A stretch of 61,168 nucleotides of DNA from Pseudomonadota bacterium (GCA_023422695.1 JAFAGN010000064.1:1-61168); one strand, 5' to 3'; counted from the first letter of the stretch, positions 43,928 through 53,070 are shown. Notes: generated by a model from the sequence alone, not told the origin. Numbers and translations: made by a program.

Positions 43928-44433
43928 CCGCGACACTTACCCCGGCAGCGGTGCTGGAAATCACCAAGCCGAGCGCAGGCCTAGGGATTGCCAGACCGCT
44001 GATCGTAGGGGCCGCGAATGGGGATGCTCAGGGCCAGCGCGAAATCCGCGATGCCTACTTGCGGCTGTCGTTCGATACCAAACTGCCTATCGCTGCATTG
44101 GTGGCAGCCGCAGAGTGTGCCGTGATAACTGCGCGCTTCGCCGCCAGCCATGGCGATCTGAACGACGTCGTTATCCTTGCGGATGCGCTTTGGCGCTCGG
44201 CGGTACTTTTCGAGAGCGCGGGCATCCCTTCCCAATGCCAATCCCGGCTGATTGAATCACTCAGCCTCTATAAGCGTCTGAGCGCAGCGGGTTACGACGG
44301 AGCAGAGGAGTTTTACCAGCGCACGGTCGCCGCGGTGCCACTCGAAATTGTCGCGCTCGTCGAAGAAGAAAACCAGCGTTTTGCAGACGAAGGCGGCAGC
44401 GCTGCGTCCATCGCCAGCACAAGGATTCACTGA
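43924..44433 (+). CDS. Hypothetical protein of the virion region
   Basis: 169 residues starting at GTG; helical repeats (LSFDTKLPIAALVAAAECAV, DLNDVVILADALWRSAVLFE) resembling TPR-like or armadillo-like packing. Its stop overlaps the next gene's ATG, so it belongs to the virion-type operon. Confidence 0.58.
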   Translation: MTATLTPAAVLEITKPSAGLGIARPLIVGAANGDAQGQREIRDAYLRLSFDTKLPIAALVAAAECAVITARFAASHGDLNDVVILADALWRSAVLFESAGIPSQCQSRLIESLSLYKRLSAAGYDGAEEFYQRTVAAVPLEIVALVEEENQRFADEGGSAASIASTRIH

Positions 44434-45668
44434 TGGCCATTCATCCCGGCATTGTAACAGAACTGACGCAGCCACAGGCCACCGGCTCCCCCTTCACATG
44501 GGGCAAAGCCGGTCGGCGAATGACGGCGGAAGATATCGCACGCGAACGCGCCCTTGCGGCGCGACAGATGCAGTCGGACTATTCGCCGGTCCAGCATTGG
44601 ACGCAAGGTCTTGGTCGGGTGGCCGACAACGTGCTTGGCGCATTGCGGGACCGCGACGCGCAAAGAGCGGCTGCGACCAACGCAGCGGACACCATGCGTA
44701 TTGCCGGGTTGCTGACTCAGCCCCCTTTAGATGCGAGCATGGCGCCCGAAGTCGCCGCATCTGGTATCGTGCCTATCGACCTGGCGCCCAGCGACGCCGC
44801 GGCTCCTGAGTCCGCTATGGCTGCGCCCGATGCCCCCCCGTCAATCGATCAGGCGCCCGCGCCGCCCACTGATTGGCGCCAAACGGTGGGCGGCGATCCT
44901 GTGGCGGAAGCGCTGATTACCGAAACGGAGCAGGACAATCAGATTGCTCGCGCACTTACAGCCCGCCCGCAAAACGGGGCGACGCCGACGCCAATGTATC
45001 GCCCGAGCGACGCGATCGTTGAGGCTCTGACCAATCCCTACGTCGATCCGGCGTTGCGCTCGTTCGCGTCGAGCCTGTGGCAGCAAGAGTATGACCAGAG
45101 CAAGCCGCAGTTCTTCATGTCGGGGGAGGACCGGGTGAGCTACAACCCGCTCAGCGGCGAAAGTCAGGTGCTTTACGACGCCCCTGAGGATTTCCAGCTC
45201 TACGCCGACCAGATGGGGTTTGAGCCGGGGACCGAAGAATATAACGACGCCATGGCGGATTATGTTCTGCGCACGGCTGGGCCGACCGCGAACGATGGCC
45301 GCCAATTCCTCGAAAACCTGCGGCAGCAAAACCGCCTGTCAATGGAAGGCGAGCGGCAGAAGAACCGGATGCAGCTTCGTCAGACGCCCACCTATTTGCA
45401 GGCCAATCCTCGCCCGTCCGGTGGCTCGCGCGGTAGTGGCAAGCCGACAATCGCTGGTGTCATGGCTCCGATCTACGCGAAGATCGCTGCGGGCCAGCCT
45501 CTCACCGCTGGCGAGCGCGAAGCGCTCAACACTTATCAGCGTCGCTCCGGCAAGGGTGGGGCATCCGCAGCTCCATCTGGCGGCATGACTGGCGGGCAGA
45601 TCATTCGCAATCCACAGACCGGCCAGCGCATGCAGTTGCAAAACGGAAAGTGGGTGCCGGTTAAATGA
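44433..45668 (+). CDS. Phage virion-type protein
   Basis: 411 residues, with a Pro/Ala-rich N-terminal half and a C-terminal Gly/Ser/Arg-rich segment (TGGQIIRNPQTGQRMQLQNG). The central part (AIVEALTNPYVDPALRSFAS, EDRVSYNPLSGESQVLYDAP) has the character of a podovirus internal or ejection protein, but I cannot place it in a family. Overlaps the genes on both sides. Confidence 0.58.
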   Translation: MAIHPGIVTELTQPQATGSPFTWGKAGRRMTAEDIARERALAARQMQSDYSPVQHWTQGLGRVADNVLGALRDRDAQRAAATNAADTMRIAGLLTQPPLDASMAPEVAASGIVPIDLAPSDAAAPESAMAAPDAPPSIDQAPAPPTDWRQTVGGDPVAEALITETEQDNQIARALTARPQNGATPTPMYRPSDAIVEALTNPYVDPALRSFASSLWQQEYDQSKPQFFMSGEDRVSYNPLSGESQVLYDAPEDFQLYADQMGFEPGTEEYNDAMADYVLRTAGPTANDGRQFLENLRQQNRLSMEGERQKNRMQLRQTPTYLQANPRPSGGSRGSGKPTIAGVMAPIYAKIAAGQPLTAGEREALNTYQRRSGKGGASAAPSGGMTGGQIIRNPQTGQRMQLQNGKWVPVK

Positions 45669-46948
45669 GTGACAGCCGTCCGCCGATTCCTCCCGGCTGG
45701 GAAGTTGAACAGCCCGACCCAAAAAGCGATCTGATGGACTTCATCGCGTCGGGCGGCGTGGTGGACGGCGACACGCTGCGCTTGCAGGGCGGCCCCAACG
45801 CCCGCCTCTACGGCTATGACGCTTTCGAGAGCGACCAGCTCGGCTATCGTCCCAATGGCGGCACGGTCCCGCTTGGCCTGCTCTCCACGAACGCACTGGA
45901 CGAATTAATCACGCCGCAGACATCCGTTAGCGGCATCGGCAAGCAAACCTTTGGGCGCCCCGTCGTGGTCACCGAAAACGTCGGGTTTGACAATGTACTG
46001 CCGCTGCTGTGGCAGGGTCAGGGGCTGGCGGCCCCCGACTATCTGGGTGACGATCCCGCGCGCCGTGCGGAGTATCTGGAAGCGGAACGGCTGGGCCGTC
46101 TGAACAATCAGGGCGCCCACGCTACACAGCACCTATCCCCTGAGGTCCACCGCAAGGCCGACCGCTGGAACCTCAAGCTGCGCCCCGATGAACGGGTGGA
46201 GTTTACCAACGATCTGCCCGAACTGCGCCCGGAATTTCAGCGCCTCACCGACGAGGAGGAACGGGACTTCTATGGCTTTCTTGCCAGCAAGTCGGGCGAT
46301 CAGACGTTCAGCCAGGTCGATCTTGACGCGTACTGGAAGTCAAAGGGGCGGCAAGCCTCGGAAGCGGCGGACCCTGAGTTTATCGCAAGCATCCGGTCGG
46401 GTCAGAAGTACGGCAATCTGGACTATTCGGCGTGGGACGCCGCCACGCTGGCCGACTTCAAAAAGCAAAACGCCTTCGCCGGTATGCGGCCTGAGGTGCA
46501 GGACGCCTTCGGCTCGCTCCTATCATCGCCCGACGCCACACCCGAACAGCTTGCGCAATTTGCGGAAGTGAACGGCATGACGTTCGATCCCCGCGATGTC
46601 GCTGCCTTCTTTGAGGCTCGCAAGGCGGGGCGCACGGCGCCTATCCCGCTGCCGCTGATCGATCCCGGCGACGGGCGCACTGGCGCTGCTGCTCGCGGCT
46701 TTGGCGACCCCTTGGGCTTCCTCGACGAAATGGGGGCCGTGCCGGATGCGCTCGGCCTGACGGGCTACCGCGAAAACATCTTCAACAGCGATCGGTCGTT
46801 CGGCGACATCTACGAGAACAACCTACGCCAGAACCGCGCCATTATCGATTATGACGAAACCAATCATCCCTACATGCGGGCTGCCGGTCAGCTTGTCAGC
46901 GGGGTTGGCTACCGCGCGGCGTGTCGCCAGTCGCGACGCCGTCGATAG
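45665..46948 (+). CDS. N-terminal part of a large virion protein with SNase-like head (probably truncated)
   Basis: 427 residues. Residues 32-60 read like an SNase domain (VVDGDTLRL, RLYGYDAFES), then a region typical of phage polyvalent proteins (GDPLGFLDEMGAVPDALGLT, NNLRQNRAIIDYDETNHPY). Near 46915 the sense of the sequence is lost: the last residues (GYRAACRQSRRRR) are basic and low-complexity. The frame of the following gene carries on the family-like sequence from here. A deletion with frameshift is the simplest explanation. Confidence 0.62.
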   Translation: MSDSRPPIPPGWEVEQPDPKSDLMDFIASGGVVDGDTLRLQGGPNARLYGYDAFESDQLGYRPNGGTVPLGLLSTNALDELITPQTSVSGIGKQTFGRPVVVTENVGFDNVLPLLWQGQGLAAPDYLGDDPARRAEYLEAERLGRLNNQGAHATQHLSPEVHRKADRWNLKLRPDERVEFTNDLPELRPEFQRLTDEEERDFYGFLASKSGDQTFSQVDLDAYWKSKGRQASEAADPEFIASIRSGQKYGNLDYSAWDAATLADFKKQNAFAGMRPEVQDAFGSLLSSPDATPEQLAQFAEVNGMTFDPRDVAAFFEARKAGRTAPIPLPLIDPGDGRTGAAARGFGDPLGFLDEMGAVPDALGLTGYRENIFNSDRSFGDIYENNLRQNRAIIDYDETNHPYMRAAGQLVSGVGYRAACRQSRRRR

Positions 46949-48455
46949 CGTCACTTTCTCGGAAGTCGGCTCGCGCGCCGTCGGCATGTTGCAGGGTGCC
47001 AAGGAGGGCGCGCGCGAATTTGCCCGCGCGTTGCGGACAGGCGAGGCGTCCGATTTCGTGTCAAAGGTCGAGGATCAGAGGCAAAAGGCAATTAGTGGCC
47101 TCAAGGGCGAGATTATCCGCACCCCCACGCGCTTGCTGACCGCAGAGGACGAGCTGTTCAAGGGCATGGCGCGCCGAATGGAATTGACCGGGCTTGCGAT
47201 GCGAAAGGCGCACGCCGAGGGATTGAAGGGCGATGCGCTGCGCGCTCGTTCGGCTGAGCTTCTCGCCAACCCGAATGACGACATGATCGAATCCGCGTTG
47301 GACTATGGGCGTTACGTGACGTTCCAGCGGCCCCTCGGTGAAATTGCCGGTCCTGTTTCCCGCGCCACGCAAGCTGCTCCGATCCTCAAACTGATCCTGC
47401 CGTTCGTCCGCACACCGACCAATCTCTTTAAATTTGGCGTCGAGCGCTCTCCTGCCGCGCCACTGCTCAAGGAATGGCGGCAAGACTTTGCAGCCGGTGG
47501 GGCCAAGCGCGATTTGGCGATTGCTCGTACCATGGTGGGTTCCGGGTTCGGGGCTGCCTTTGCGGAGATGGCTGCGAACGGGCTTATCACCGGCTCGCCG
47601 CCGTCCGATCAAAACCGTCTGCGCCAGCTGCGCGCGTCGGGCTGGCAGGAATATAGCGTGAAGCTTGGCGACACCTATTACAGCTACAAGCGGCTCGATC
47701 CCTTCGCGCTGACCATTGGCGCCGCCGCCGATATGGCGACGCTGGGCGACGGGATGACGGAAGCCGAGCGCGAGGAAGGCGCGGGTCTGATCGTCGCCAG
47801 CATCCTCGGTAACCTGTCGAACAAGACGTGGCTGTCGGGCGTGTCGGATATGATGGAAGCGCTCAGCGATCCCGAGCGTAGCGGCGGCACGTTCGTGAAG
47901 CGGCTTGCCGGTTCCTTGGCCGTGCCGACCGGGGTTTCTCAGGTCGCGCGGTGGATGGACCCGACCATGCGGGAAGCACCCGACACCATGAGCTATATCC
48001 AGTCGCGCATTCCCGGCCTGTCCGACAACCTGCTGCCTCGCCGGGATATGTGGGGCCAGCCGATTGTCAGCCAGGGCGGCGTCGGGCCTGATTTCCTCTC
48101 GCCGGTATGGACGTCGAAGGAAACGAACGATCCAGTTGTTGACGCCCTGCTGGCCGATAACCTGAAACTTGGGAAGCTGAGCCGAAAGGTCGGCGGGGAA
48201 AAGCTGTCGGATGCCGAGTATAATCGATATCAGGCGCTCGCCGGTCCCGTCCTTCGCGATGAGATTGCCAAGCTGCTGTCTGACCCTTCGTGGTCGCAAC
48301 TCGATCAGGAAGATAAGCAGGACGAATTGGACAGGACCGCAAAGGCGGCTCGATCGATAGCCCGCGAATTGATGGGTCGGGGCAATACACCGCCGATACC
48401 ACAGGGCTTCGTTCTGATGCCCCCGATCCCTGAGGGGTTTGAGCTGGGGCAGTAA
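46851..48455 (+). CDS. C-terminal part of a large virion/ejection protein (probable fragment)
   Basis: 534 residues as an open frame, but the first 20 or so (MTKPIIPTCGLPVSLSAG) overlap the previous gene in another frame and do not look real. From about ATARRVASRDAVDSVTFSEV onward the sequence is coherent: hydrophobic segments (PILKLILPFVRTPTNLFKFG, AFAEMAANGLITG) and a YSVKLGDTYYSYKRLDPFAL motif, as in the C-terminus of giant podoviral internal virion proteins. Confidence 0.62.
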   Translation: MTKPIIPTCGLPVSLSAGLATARRVASRDAVDSVTFSEVGSRAVGMLQGAKEGAREFARALRTGEASDFVSKVEDQRQKAISGLKGEIIRTPTRLLTAEDELFKGMARRMELTGLAMRKAHAEGLKGDALRARSAELLANPNDDMIESALDYGRYVTFQRPLGEIAGPVSRATQAAPILKLILPFVRTPTNLFKFGVERSPAAPLLKEWRQDFAAGGAKRDLAIARTMVGSGFGAAFAEMAANGLITGSPPSDQNRLRQLRASGWQEYSVKLGDTYYSYKRLDPFALTIGAAADMATLGDGMTEAEREEGAGLIVASILGNLSNKTWLSGVSDMMEALSDPERSGGTFVKRLAGSLAVPTGVSQVARWMDPTMREAPDTMSYIQSRIPGLSDNLLPRRDMWGQPIVSQGGVGPDFLSPVWTSKETNDPVVDALLADNLKLGKLSRKVGGEKLSDAEYNRYQALAGPVLRDEIAKLLSDPSWSQLDQEDKQDELDRTAKAARSIARELMGRGNTPPIPQGFVLMPPIPEGFELGQ

Positions 48456-48500
48456 AGCCTTTGTCTTACGCAATCAAAGTTTGCTGTTTCTTCGCGTCCG

Positions 48501-48520
48501 TTCGATAAGTCCCTATCGAA
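48501..48520. other. Hairpin TTCGATA/TATCGAA
   Basis: TTCGATA (48501-48507) and TATCGAA (48514-48520) are perfectly complementary around AGTCCC, in the gap between the virion fragment and the lipoprotein gene. It may be a terminator or an operator; no U-run follows. Confidence 0.4.
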
Positions 48521-48542
48521 TGAACAGACGGGGCGGGGGCTG

Positions 48543-49175
48543 GTGCGATATCTAGGTCAATTCAGAATGCTACCTGTTATAGCAGTAGTTCTCTCACCTT
48601 CACTTGTGTCGGGTTGCAAAGACGCGCCAAGTGGCGGGCCCGACTACACAGCGGCTGAAACGGCAGCGCCTATTCCGGCACCGCCCGCACAGCCCCAATC
48701 ACTGTCTAACGGCCCCTCGCTGCCTGATCACAATTATGACGAGAGGCGAGGTTGGAGCTATTACTATGTCGCCGCAATCTCAGACGAAGAACGTAAAAAT
48801 GGGCGGGCGGCTGGAGGAGTGGCGGTTTATCAATACCTCGGCCTCAACGATGATGGGCAGCATGTTCTCGCAAATATGAATCCGAATGGTTCGGTCGGTT
48901 TTACAGCGACGTGCTCGTCGCCATGTCGGATAATCGATCACAGTTTCGGCGGGAATATCGCATATTCCCCCGAATCCATCATCGGCGCCGCATTTCAGGA
49001 TGCCATGCGGGGCAAGCTCGTCGTCGCGGATTGGGCGAAAGATCGCATAGTCGAGAAGTCTCCAACCCCGGCTCAAACTCCGATAAACGAAACTCGGACG
49101 GCGACAGAGACCGAACCTGCCGACGACGAACCCTGGGAGGGCGATGCGCCAGTAGATGACGGGGCAACGGAGTGA
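48543..49175 (+). CDS. Island lipoprotein
   Basis: 210 residues from a GTG. Signal peptide (MRYLGQFRMLPVIAVVLSPS) ending in a lipobox LVSGC, followed by a Pro-rich linker and a beta-rich domain (AVYQYLGLNDDGQHVLANMN, CSSPCRIIDHSFGG), then an acidic tail. No family recognised. Last gene of the island; possibly a surface or superinfection-related cargo protein. Confidence 0.65.
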   Translation: MRYLGQFRMLPVIAVVLSPSLVSGCKDAPSGGPDYTAAETAAPIPAPPAQPQSLSNGPSLPDHNYDERRGWSYYYVAAISDEERKNGRAAGGVAVYQYLGLNDDGQHVLANMNPNGSVGFTATCSSPCRIIDHSFGGNIAYSPESIIGAAFQDAMRGKLVVADWAKDRIVEKSPTPAQTPINETRTATETEPADDEPWEGDAPVDDGATE

Positions 49176-49482
49176 TTCCTATCGGGTGAGGGAAGCGCCG
49201 CAACGATCGGGCGGAGTGGTTCGGCGCAGCCGATAGCCAGCGGGAGCCTTCTTCGGTTGGCACAACGCTTCCCCTGCGGCATCTCATAGCGGTGCAACAA
49301 CTTATTGGCAAATGCGATCAAATTCAGCGTAACGTTCTATCGTGTCGATCAATCGCGATTTCTCCGCACCTGGGCCGTCGAACGCCGATCACAGGCATAA
49401 CGAAATCGTTATGTGGTACCGAATGGGGGAACGAATTTGGCTGCCCGGTCGAAAAGCTAGCGTTTTCAACCCACTAGGGAAG
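49176..49482. other. Noncoding right end of the island
   Basis: No convincing gene. It holds one perfect hairpin, CATAACG (49396-49402) and CGTTATG (49407-49413) around AAAT, about 70 bp inside the right attachment site, which might be an integrase or excisionase arm site. This is inference. Confidence 0.4.
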
Positions 49483-49504
49483 AAAAATGGAGGAGAGTGA
49501 GGGA
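49483..49504. repeat. Right attachment site (attR)
   Basis: Second copy of the 22-bp island repeat; it overlaps the CCA end, 3' acceptor strand and T-stem of the tRNA-Ser gene on the minus strand. Confidence 0.92.
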
Positions 49505-49577
49505 TTCGAACCCTCGGTACCGTTGCCGGCACTTCGCATTTCGAGTGCGACGCTTTCGACCACTCAGCCAACTCTCC
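49488..49577 (-). tRNA. tRNA-Ser (anticodon CGA)
   Basis: A 90-nt type II tRNA with encoded CCA. The acceptor stem GGAGAGT pairs with ACTCTCC; the D arm is GGCTGAGTGG; the anticodon loop CTCGAAA gives anticodon CGA (reads UCG); a long variable arm lies around GTGCCGGCAACGGTACC; the T arm is GAGGGTTCGAATCCCTC. The base before CCA is T rather than the G usually found at position 73 of tRNA-Ser. Target of island integration. Confidence 0.93.
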
Positions 49578-49651
49578 TCGCTGAGAGGTGACGCCCCTAG
49601 CGGTGCGCCGCCCGGCTTGCAACCCTCTAGTCACAAAAGCCCCGTCTATTT

Positions 49652-49679
49652 CGTCATCCCGGCGCGCGCCGGGATGACG
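49652..49679. repeat. Perfect 28-bp palindrome
   Basis: The left half CGTCATCCCGGCGC and the right half GCGCCGGGATGACG are exact complements with no loop. It lies between the tRNA gene and the amidohydrolase stop, downstream of the latter on the minus strand, and belongs to a widespread CGTCATCCCGG element type; it may end transcription. Confidence 0.75.
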
Positions 49680-49689
49680 GACAGATAGC

Positions 49690-52600
49690 TCAGGGTTTTT
49701 CGGCCTCCCACCAATAGGCGGCGCGCTTGCGATTGCCGGTGGCGACCTCGTTCATGGTCAGCGGATCGTACAGCCGCCCGCCGAGCATGACGCGGTGGAT
49801 TTTCTCGGTGTTGCGGATGTCCTGCGTCGGATCGGCGTCGAGAATCAGCAGATCGGCGAGCTTGCCCGCCTCCAGCGATCCAACGTCTTTGCCATAGCCC
49901 AGCGAGGTCGCGGGCATGATCGTCGCGGCGCGCAGCGCATCGATATTGCCCCACCCGCCGCGCACGAACGACCAGATTTCCCAATGCGCGCCGAGGCCCG
50001 CCTGCTGGCCATGCGCCCCGATCGACACCATCCGGCCCGCCGCGGCGATCTTACCCGCTTCGCGCGCCGAATCGTCATCGACATAGTCACCCTCGGGCGC
50101 GATCGTGCGGCGCTTGTTGTTCGCCGCCAGCTGTGCCGGAGGAATATGTTTGGTCAGGATCGGATGTTCCCACACATTGGTGTGGGCGCGCCAATAGGGA
50201 TCCCCGGCAGGGCCGCCATAGGTCACGACGAGCGTTGGGGTGTAATCCACCTGCGTCTGGCCCCACAGCTGGACCAGATCCTTGTAGAAGGTGTGAAGCG
50301 GGATATTGTGCTCGACGGTCGAATTGCCGTCCTGGATCAGCGACACGTCCATCGTATAGAGCGAACCGCCCTCGGGAACGACGAGCATATTTTCGGCCTG
50401 CGCGGCCTTGACCACCATCTGGCGCTGATCGCGGCGCGGTTGGTTATAATTTTTCACGCTGTGCGCGCCCTGCGCCTTCAGGCGGCGGACATGGGCGAGA
50501 GCGTCCTCATAGCCGTTGATCTCGGCATAGACCCCCGCCGCCTTGGCGCCATAGATGATCTCGCCGGTCGAAAAGATGCGCGGCGCTAGGATCAATCCGG
50601 CGCGCTGCATTTCGGACGACACGAAGATTTCCGAAGCGCGAGACGACGGATTGTGACTGGTCGTCGTTCCCATCGCAAGGTTGACGATCTCCGACCAGTT
50701 CTGCTGCGGCACCAGCTCGTCATCGCCGTGGCTACCGTGCGCGTGGGCATCGACGAAGCCCGGTACGATGGTCTTGCCGGTCGCATCGACGGTGACGGCG
50801 CCCGCGGGAACGCTGACCGACGCCAGCGGGCCGACCGCCGTAATCCGGTCGCCCTCGATGACAATCGCGCCGTTATCGATGATGCCGCCATCGGCGCCCG
50901 CCATTGTGACGATCCGCGCTCCGGTGATGACTACGGTGCCGCGGCGCTTCGCGGTCGCCTGCGTCATCGCCAGCTTAACGCCATCGGTGGGCGGCGTGAA
51001 CTTGGGCGCCTTGTCATCAGCCGGGGCGTTGGTGAACAGGCGCGCAAGGTCGGCGCTGAACAAGGTCGCGCCGCGGCTCCAGTGGAGGCGGCGGCCGCCG
51101 TCCGACCAATGGATATACTCCGCCCCGCTGCCGCTGACGCGGGTGACCGGTAACGCGCCGCTCTTGGTACCGAGCGATACGTCCTGCCCGCCGGGCATCA
51201 GCGGGGTCACATAGGCGTCGTAATTCTGGCGGAATGCCAATGTCCCGCCATCGGGCGAGATTTCATAGTCGCTGACCAATTCGCCATTGGCGTGGGTGCG
51301 CTTGTCCTGACCGCTGAGATCGGTGCTGACCAGCTGGCTCTTGCCATCACCGGCGGTGACCATGAAGATGCGATCGTTGGTCGCCCCATATTGCGGCTTT
51401 GCACCATCGCGGCTGACGAGTTCCGCGGTGCCGCCGGTTGCCGCCATACGATAGACGCCAGTGTCCTCGCTCCACCGCGTCGAGGTCAGCCCGCCGCTGC
51501 CGCGCCGTTCGAACACGATCGTCTTGCCGTCGGGTGAAAAGCGCGGTTCGGCATAGTGGCCGGGAACGGTCGTAAGTTTGCGCGATGCACCGCCGCCCGC
51601 GCCGACGACATGGATTTCGCCAAGGCCGCTATCGGTCCAGCGTACAAAGACGAGCGATTTGCCATCGCGCGACCAGCTGGGCCACGCCTCCATCGCATCG
51701 TCCTTTGCCGCGGTCAGCCGCCGCGCGGTGCCACCGCTGGCGGGCTTGACATAAAGCTTGCCAAGCGTTTCGAACACGACGCTGCGGCCGTCGGGCGATA
51801 CCTCGGCCCAGCGCGGCATTTGCGTCGTAAAGCTGTCGGGCGCGACGTCGACTGCGGGGTGCGTGGCATCGACGATGACGCGGTCGTCGTTGATGCTGAA
51901 CGGAATGAGGCGCGCTTCGCCGCCCTGACTGCTCACACGGCGCAGCTTGCCCCCGGCCCAGAAAAGAATGTCGCGGCTGTCGGGGGTCCACGCCATGTTC
52001 GAATAGACGCCGGTGACCGCCCAGGTTTCCTGCACGTCCTGATCGAGCGCGTCATAAACCTTGCGCTCGATCCCCGACGCGAGGTCTTTCACATAGAGCT
52101 TCGATTGGGTCGCTTCACGGCGCACAAACGCCAGTCGCTTGCCGTCGGGGGAAGGAGTGGGGCGCACCGCACCGCCGTCGCCCGACGCCGCGGTGGTGAC
52201 CTTCGCTGCTTGCAGATCATAGCGTTCAATGTTGAACAGGTCGGTGTTGCTATCCTGCGCATATTCAAAGATCGGGCCGGGGGTGACATTTCGGGTGTAG
52301 AACACGCTCTTGCCATCGGCGGCAAAGATCGGCTCGCCGAGCTCCTTCTGGTGCCGCTCGTTGGGTTTCTTGACCAGCGGCACGCCAGCGCCGCCCGAGA
52401 CATGGTACAACCACACCTCGCCGGTGCCGAGCGAGCGGCCCGTGGTGAAATGCTTCTTTGCGACGATGAATTGGCCGTCGGGGCTCCAGCTCGGCTGGTT
52501 GAGCAGGCGGAAATCTTCCTTGCTCAGCTGCACCTTGCCGCTGCCGTCGCGGTTCATCAGCCAGATATTGTCGCCGCCGCCGCGGTCCGACACGAACGCG

Positions 52601-52929
52601 ATGCGGCTACCGTCGGGCGAAAAGCGCGGCTGATGCTCGAACGCCAGCCCTTCGGCGATGCGGGTCGGGGTGCCGCCTTCGATTGGCATCGTATAGATGT
52701 CGCCGAGCAGGTCGAAGGCGATGGTGCGGCCGTCGGGGGCGACGTCGACGTTCATCCAGCTGCCTTCGTCGACCGCGATCGGTACCTTGCGCGTAGTCAT
52801 TCCCGGCGGTGCGTTGACGTCCCATTTTTCCGGCTTTGCTTCCGCAGCGGGCGCGGGTGCCGCCTGCTGCGCAAAGACCGACGTCGAACAAGCCAAAGTC
52901 GCCGCAAGGGCGAAAACAAAGCGCGCCAT
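49690..52929 (-). CDS. TolB-like propeller fused to an amidohydrolase
   Basis: 1079 residues: signal peptide (MARFVFALAATLACSTSVFA), then about 600 residues of TolB/WD40-like beta-propeller repeats (FSPDGSRIAFVSDRGGGDNI, WSPDGQFIVAKK, FSPDGKTIVFERRG), then a C-terminal metal-dependent amidohydrolase (PGFVDAHAHGSHGDDE with the HxH motif, EHNIPLHTFY, LADLLILDADPTQDIRN). Periplasmic hydrolase of unknown substrate; the propeller may bind peptide or glycan. The ATG at 52929 is chosen; the longer frame runs antisense to the CoA-transferase gene. Confidence 0.9.
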   Translation of the reverse strand: MARFVFALAATLACSTSVFAQQAAPAPAAEAKPEKWDVNAPPGMTTRKVPIAVDEGSWMNVDVAPDGRTIAFDLLGDIYTMPIEGGTPTRIAEGLAFEHQPRFSPDGSRIAFVSDRGGGDNIWLMNRDGSGKVQLSKEDFRLLNQPSWSPDGQFIVAKKHFTTGRSLGTGEVWLYHVSGGAGVPLVKKPNERHQKELGEPIFAADGKSVFYTRNVTPGPIFEYAQDSNTDLFNIERYDLQAAKVTTAASGDGGAVRPTPSPDGKRLAFVRREATQSKLYVKDLASGIERKVYDALDQDVQETWAVTGVYSNMAWTPDSRDILFWAGGKLRRVSSQGGEARLIPFSINDDRVIVDATHPAVDVAPDSFTTQMPRWAEVSPDGRSVVFETLGKLYVKPASGGTARRLTAAKDDAMEAWPSWSRDGKSLVFVRWTDSGLGEIHVVGAGGGASRKLTTVPGHYAEPRFSPDGKTIVFERRGSGGLTSTRWSEDTGVYRMAATGGTAELVSRDGAKPQYGATNDRIFMVTAGDGKSQLVSTDLSGQDKRTHANGELVSDYEISPDGGTLAFRQNYDAYVTPLMPGGQDVSLGTKSGALPVTRVSGSGAEYIHWSDGGRRLHWSRGATLFSADLARLFTNAPADDKAPKFTPPTDGVKLAMTQATAKRRGTVVITGARIVTMAGADGGIIDNGAIVIEGDRITAVGPLASVSVPAGAVTVDATGKTIVPGFVDAHAHGSHGDDELVPQQNWSEIVNLAMGTTTSHNPSSRASEIFVSSEMQRAGLILAPRIFSTGEIIYGAKAAGVYAEINGYEDALAHVRRLKAQGAHSVKNYNQPRRDQRQMVVKAAQAENMLVVPEGGSLYTMDVSLIQDGNSTVEHNIPLHTFYKDLVQLWGQTQVDYTPTLVVTYGGPAGDPYWRAHTNVWEHPILTKHIPPAQLAANNKRRTIAPEGDYVDDDSAREAGKIAAAGRMVSIGAHGQQAGLGAHWEIWSFVRGGWGNIDALRAATIMPATSLGYGKDVGSLEAGKLADLLILDADPTQDIRNTEKIHRVMLGGRLYDPLTMNEVATGNRKRAAYWWEAEKP

Positions 52930-53070
52930 GATATTATCCCCGTTTGAAATTATGTGCCGACCATATGGCTCTGTAACGAACATGCAAGCGACAGGTTTCG
53001 ACGAAGGCGCTGGCACGCTCGACAGGCGGCTGCTAGCCCGGGGCCAAAGACAATGTTGGGAGAGCAAGGC

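Larger units (their letters stand above)
31274..49504. mobile_element. 18.2-kb integrated island: prophage remnant or satellite
   Basis: Bounded by a perfect 22-bp direct repeat that is the 3' end of tRNA-Ser(CGA). Contents: tyrosine integrase at the left end, excisionase-like genes, two helix-turn-helix regulators, about twenty small unknown genes in overlapping runs, SRAP, a DUF4760-like protein, an SNase-like protein and a fractured virion-type protein at the right. No terminase, portal, capsid, tail tube, lysin or replicase was recognised. Many genes are unlike the flanking core in size and density, and the stretch near 37.6-38.4 kb is richer in A+T. Confidence 0.9.

Noticed and set aside
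47061..48473. Long minus-strand open frame over the virion fragment (470 codons)
   Set aside because: It is the antisense of a coherent plus-strand protein and shows no recognisable motif.
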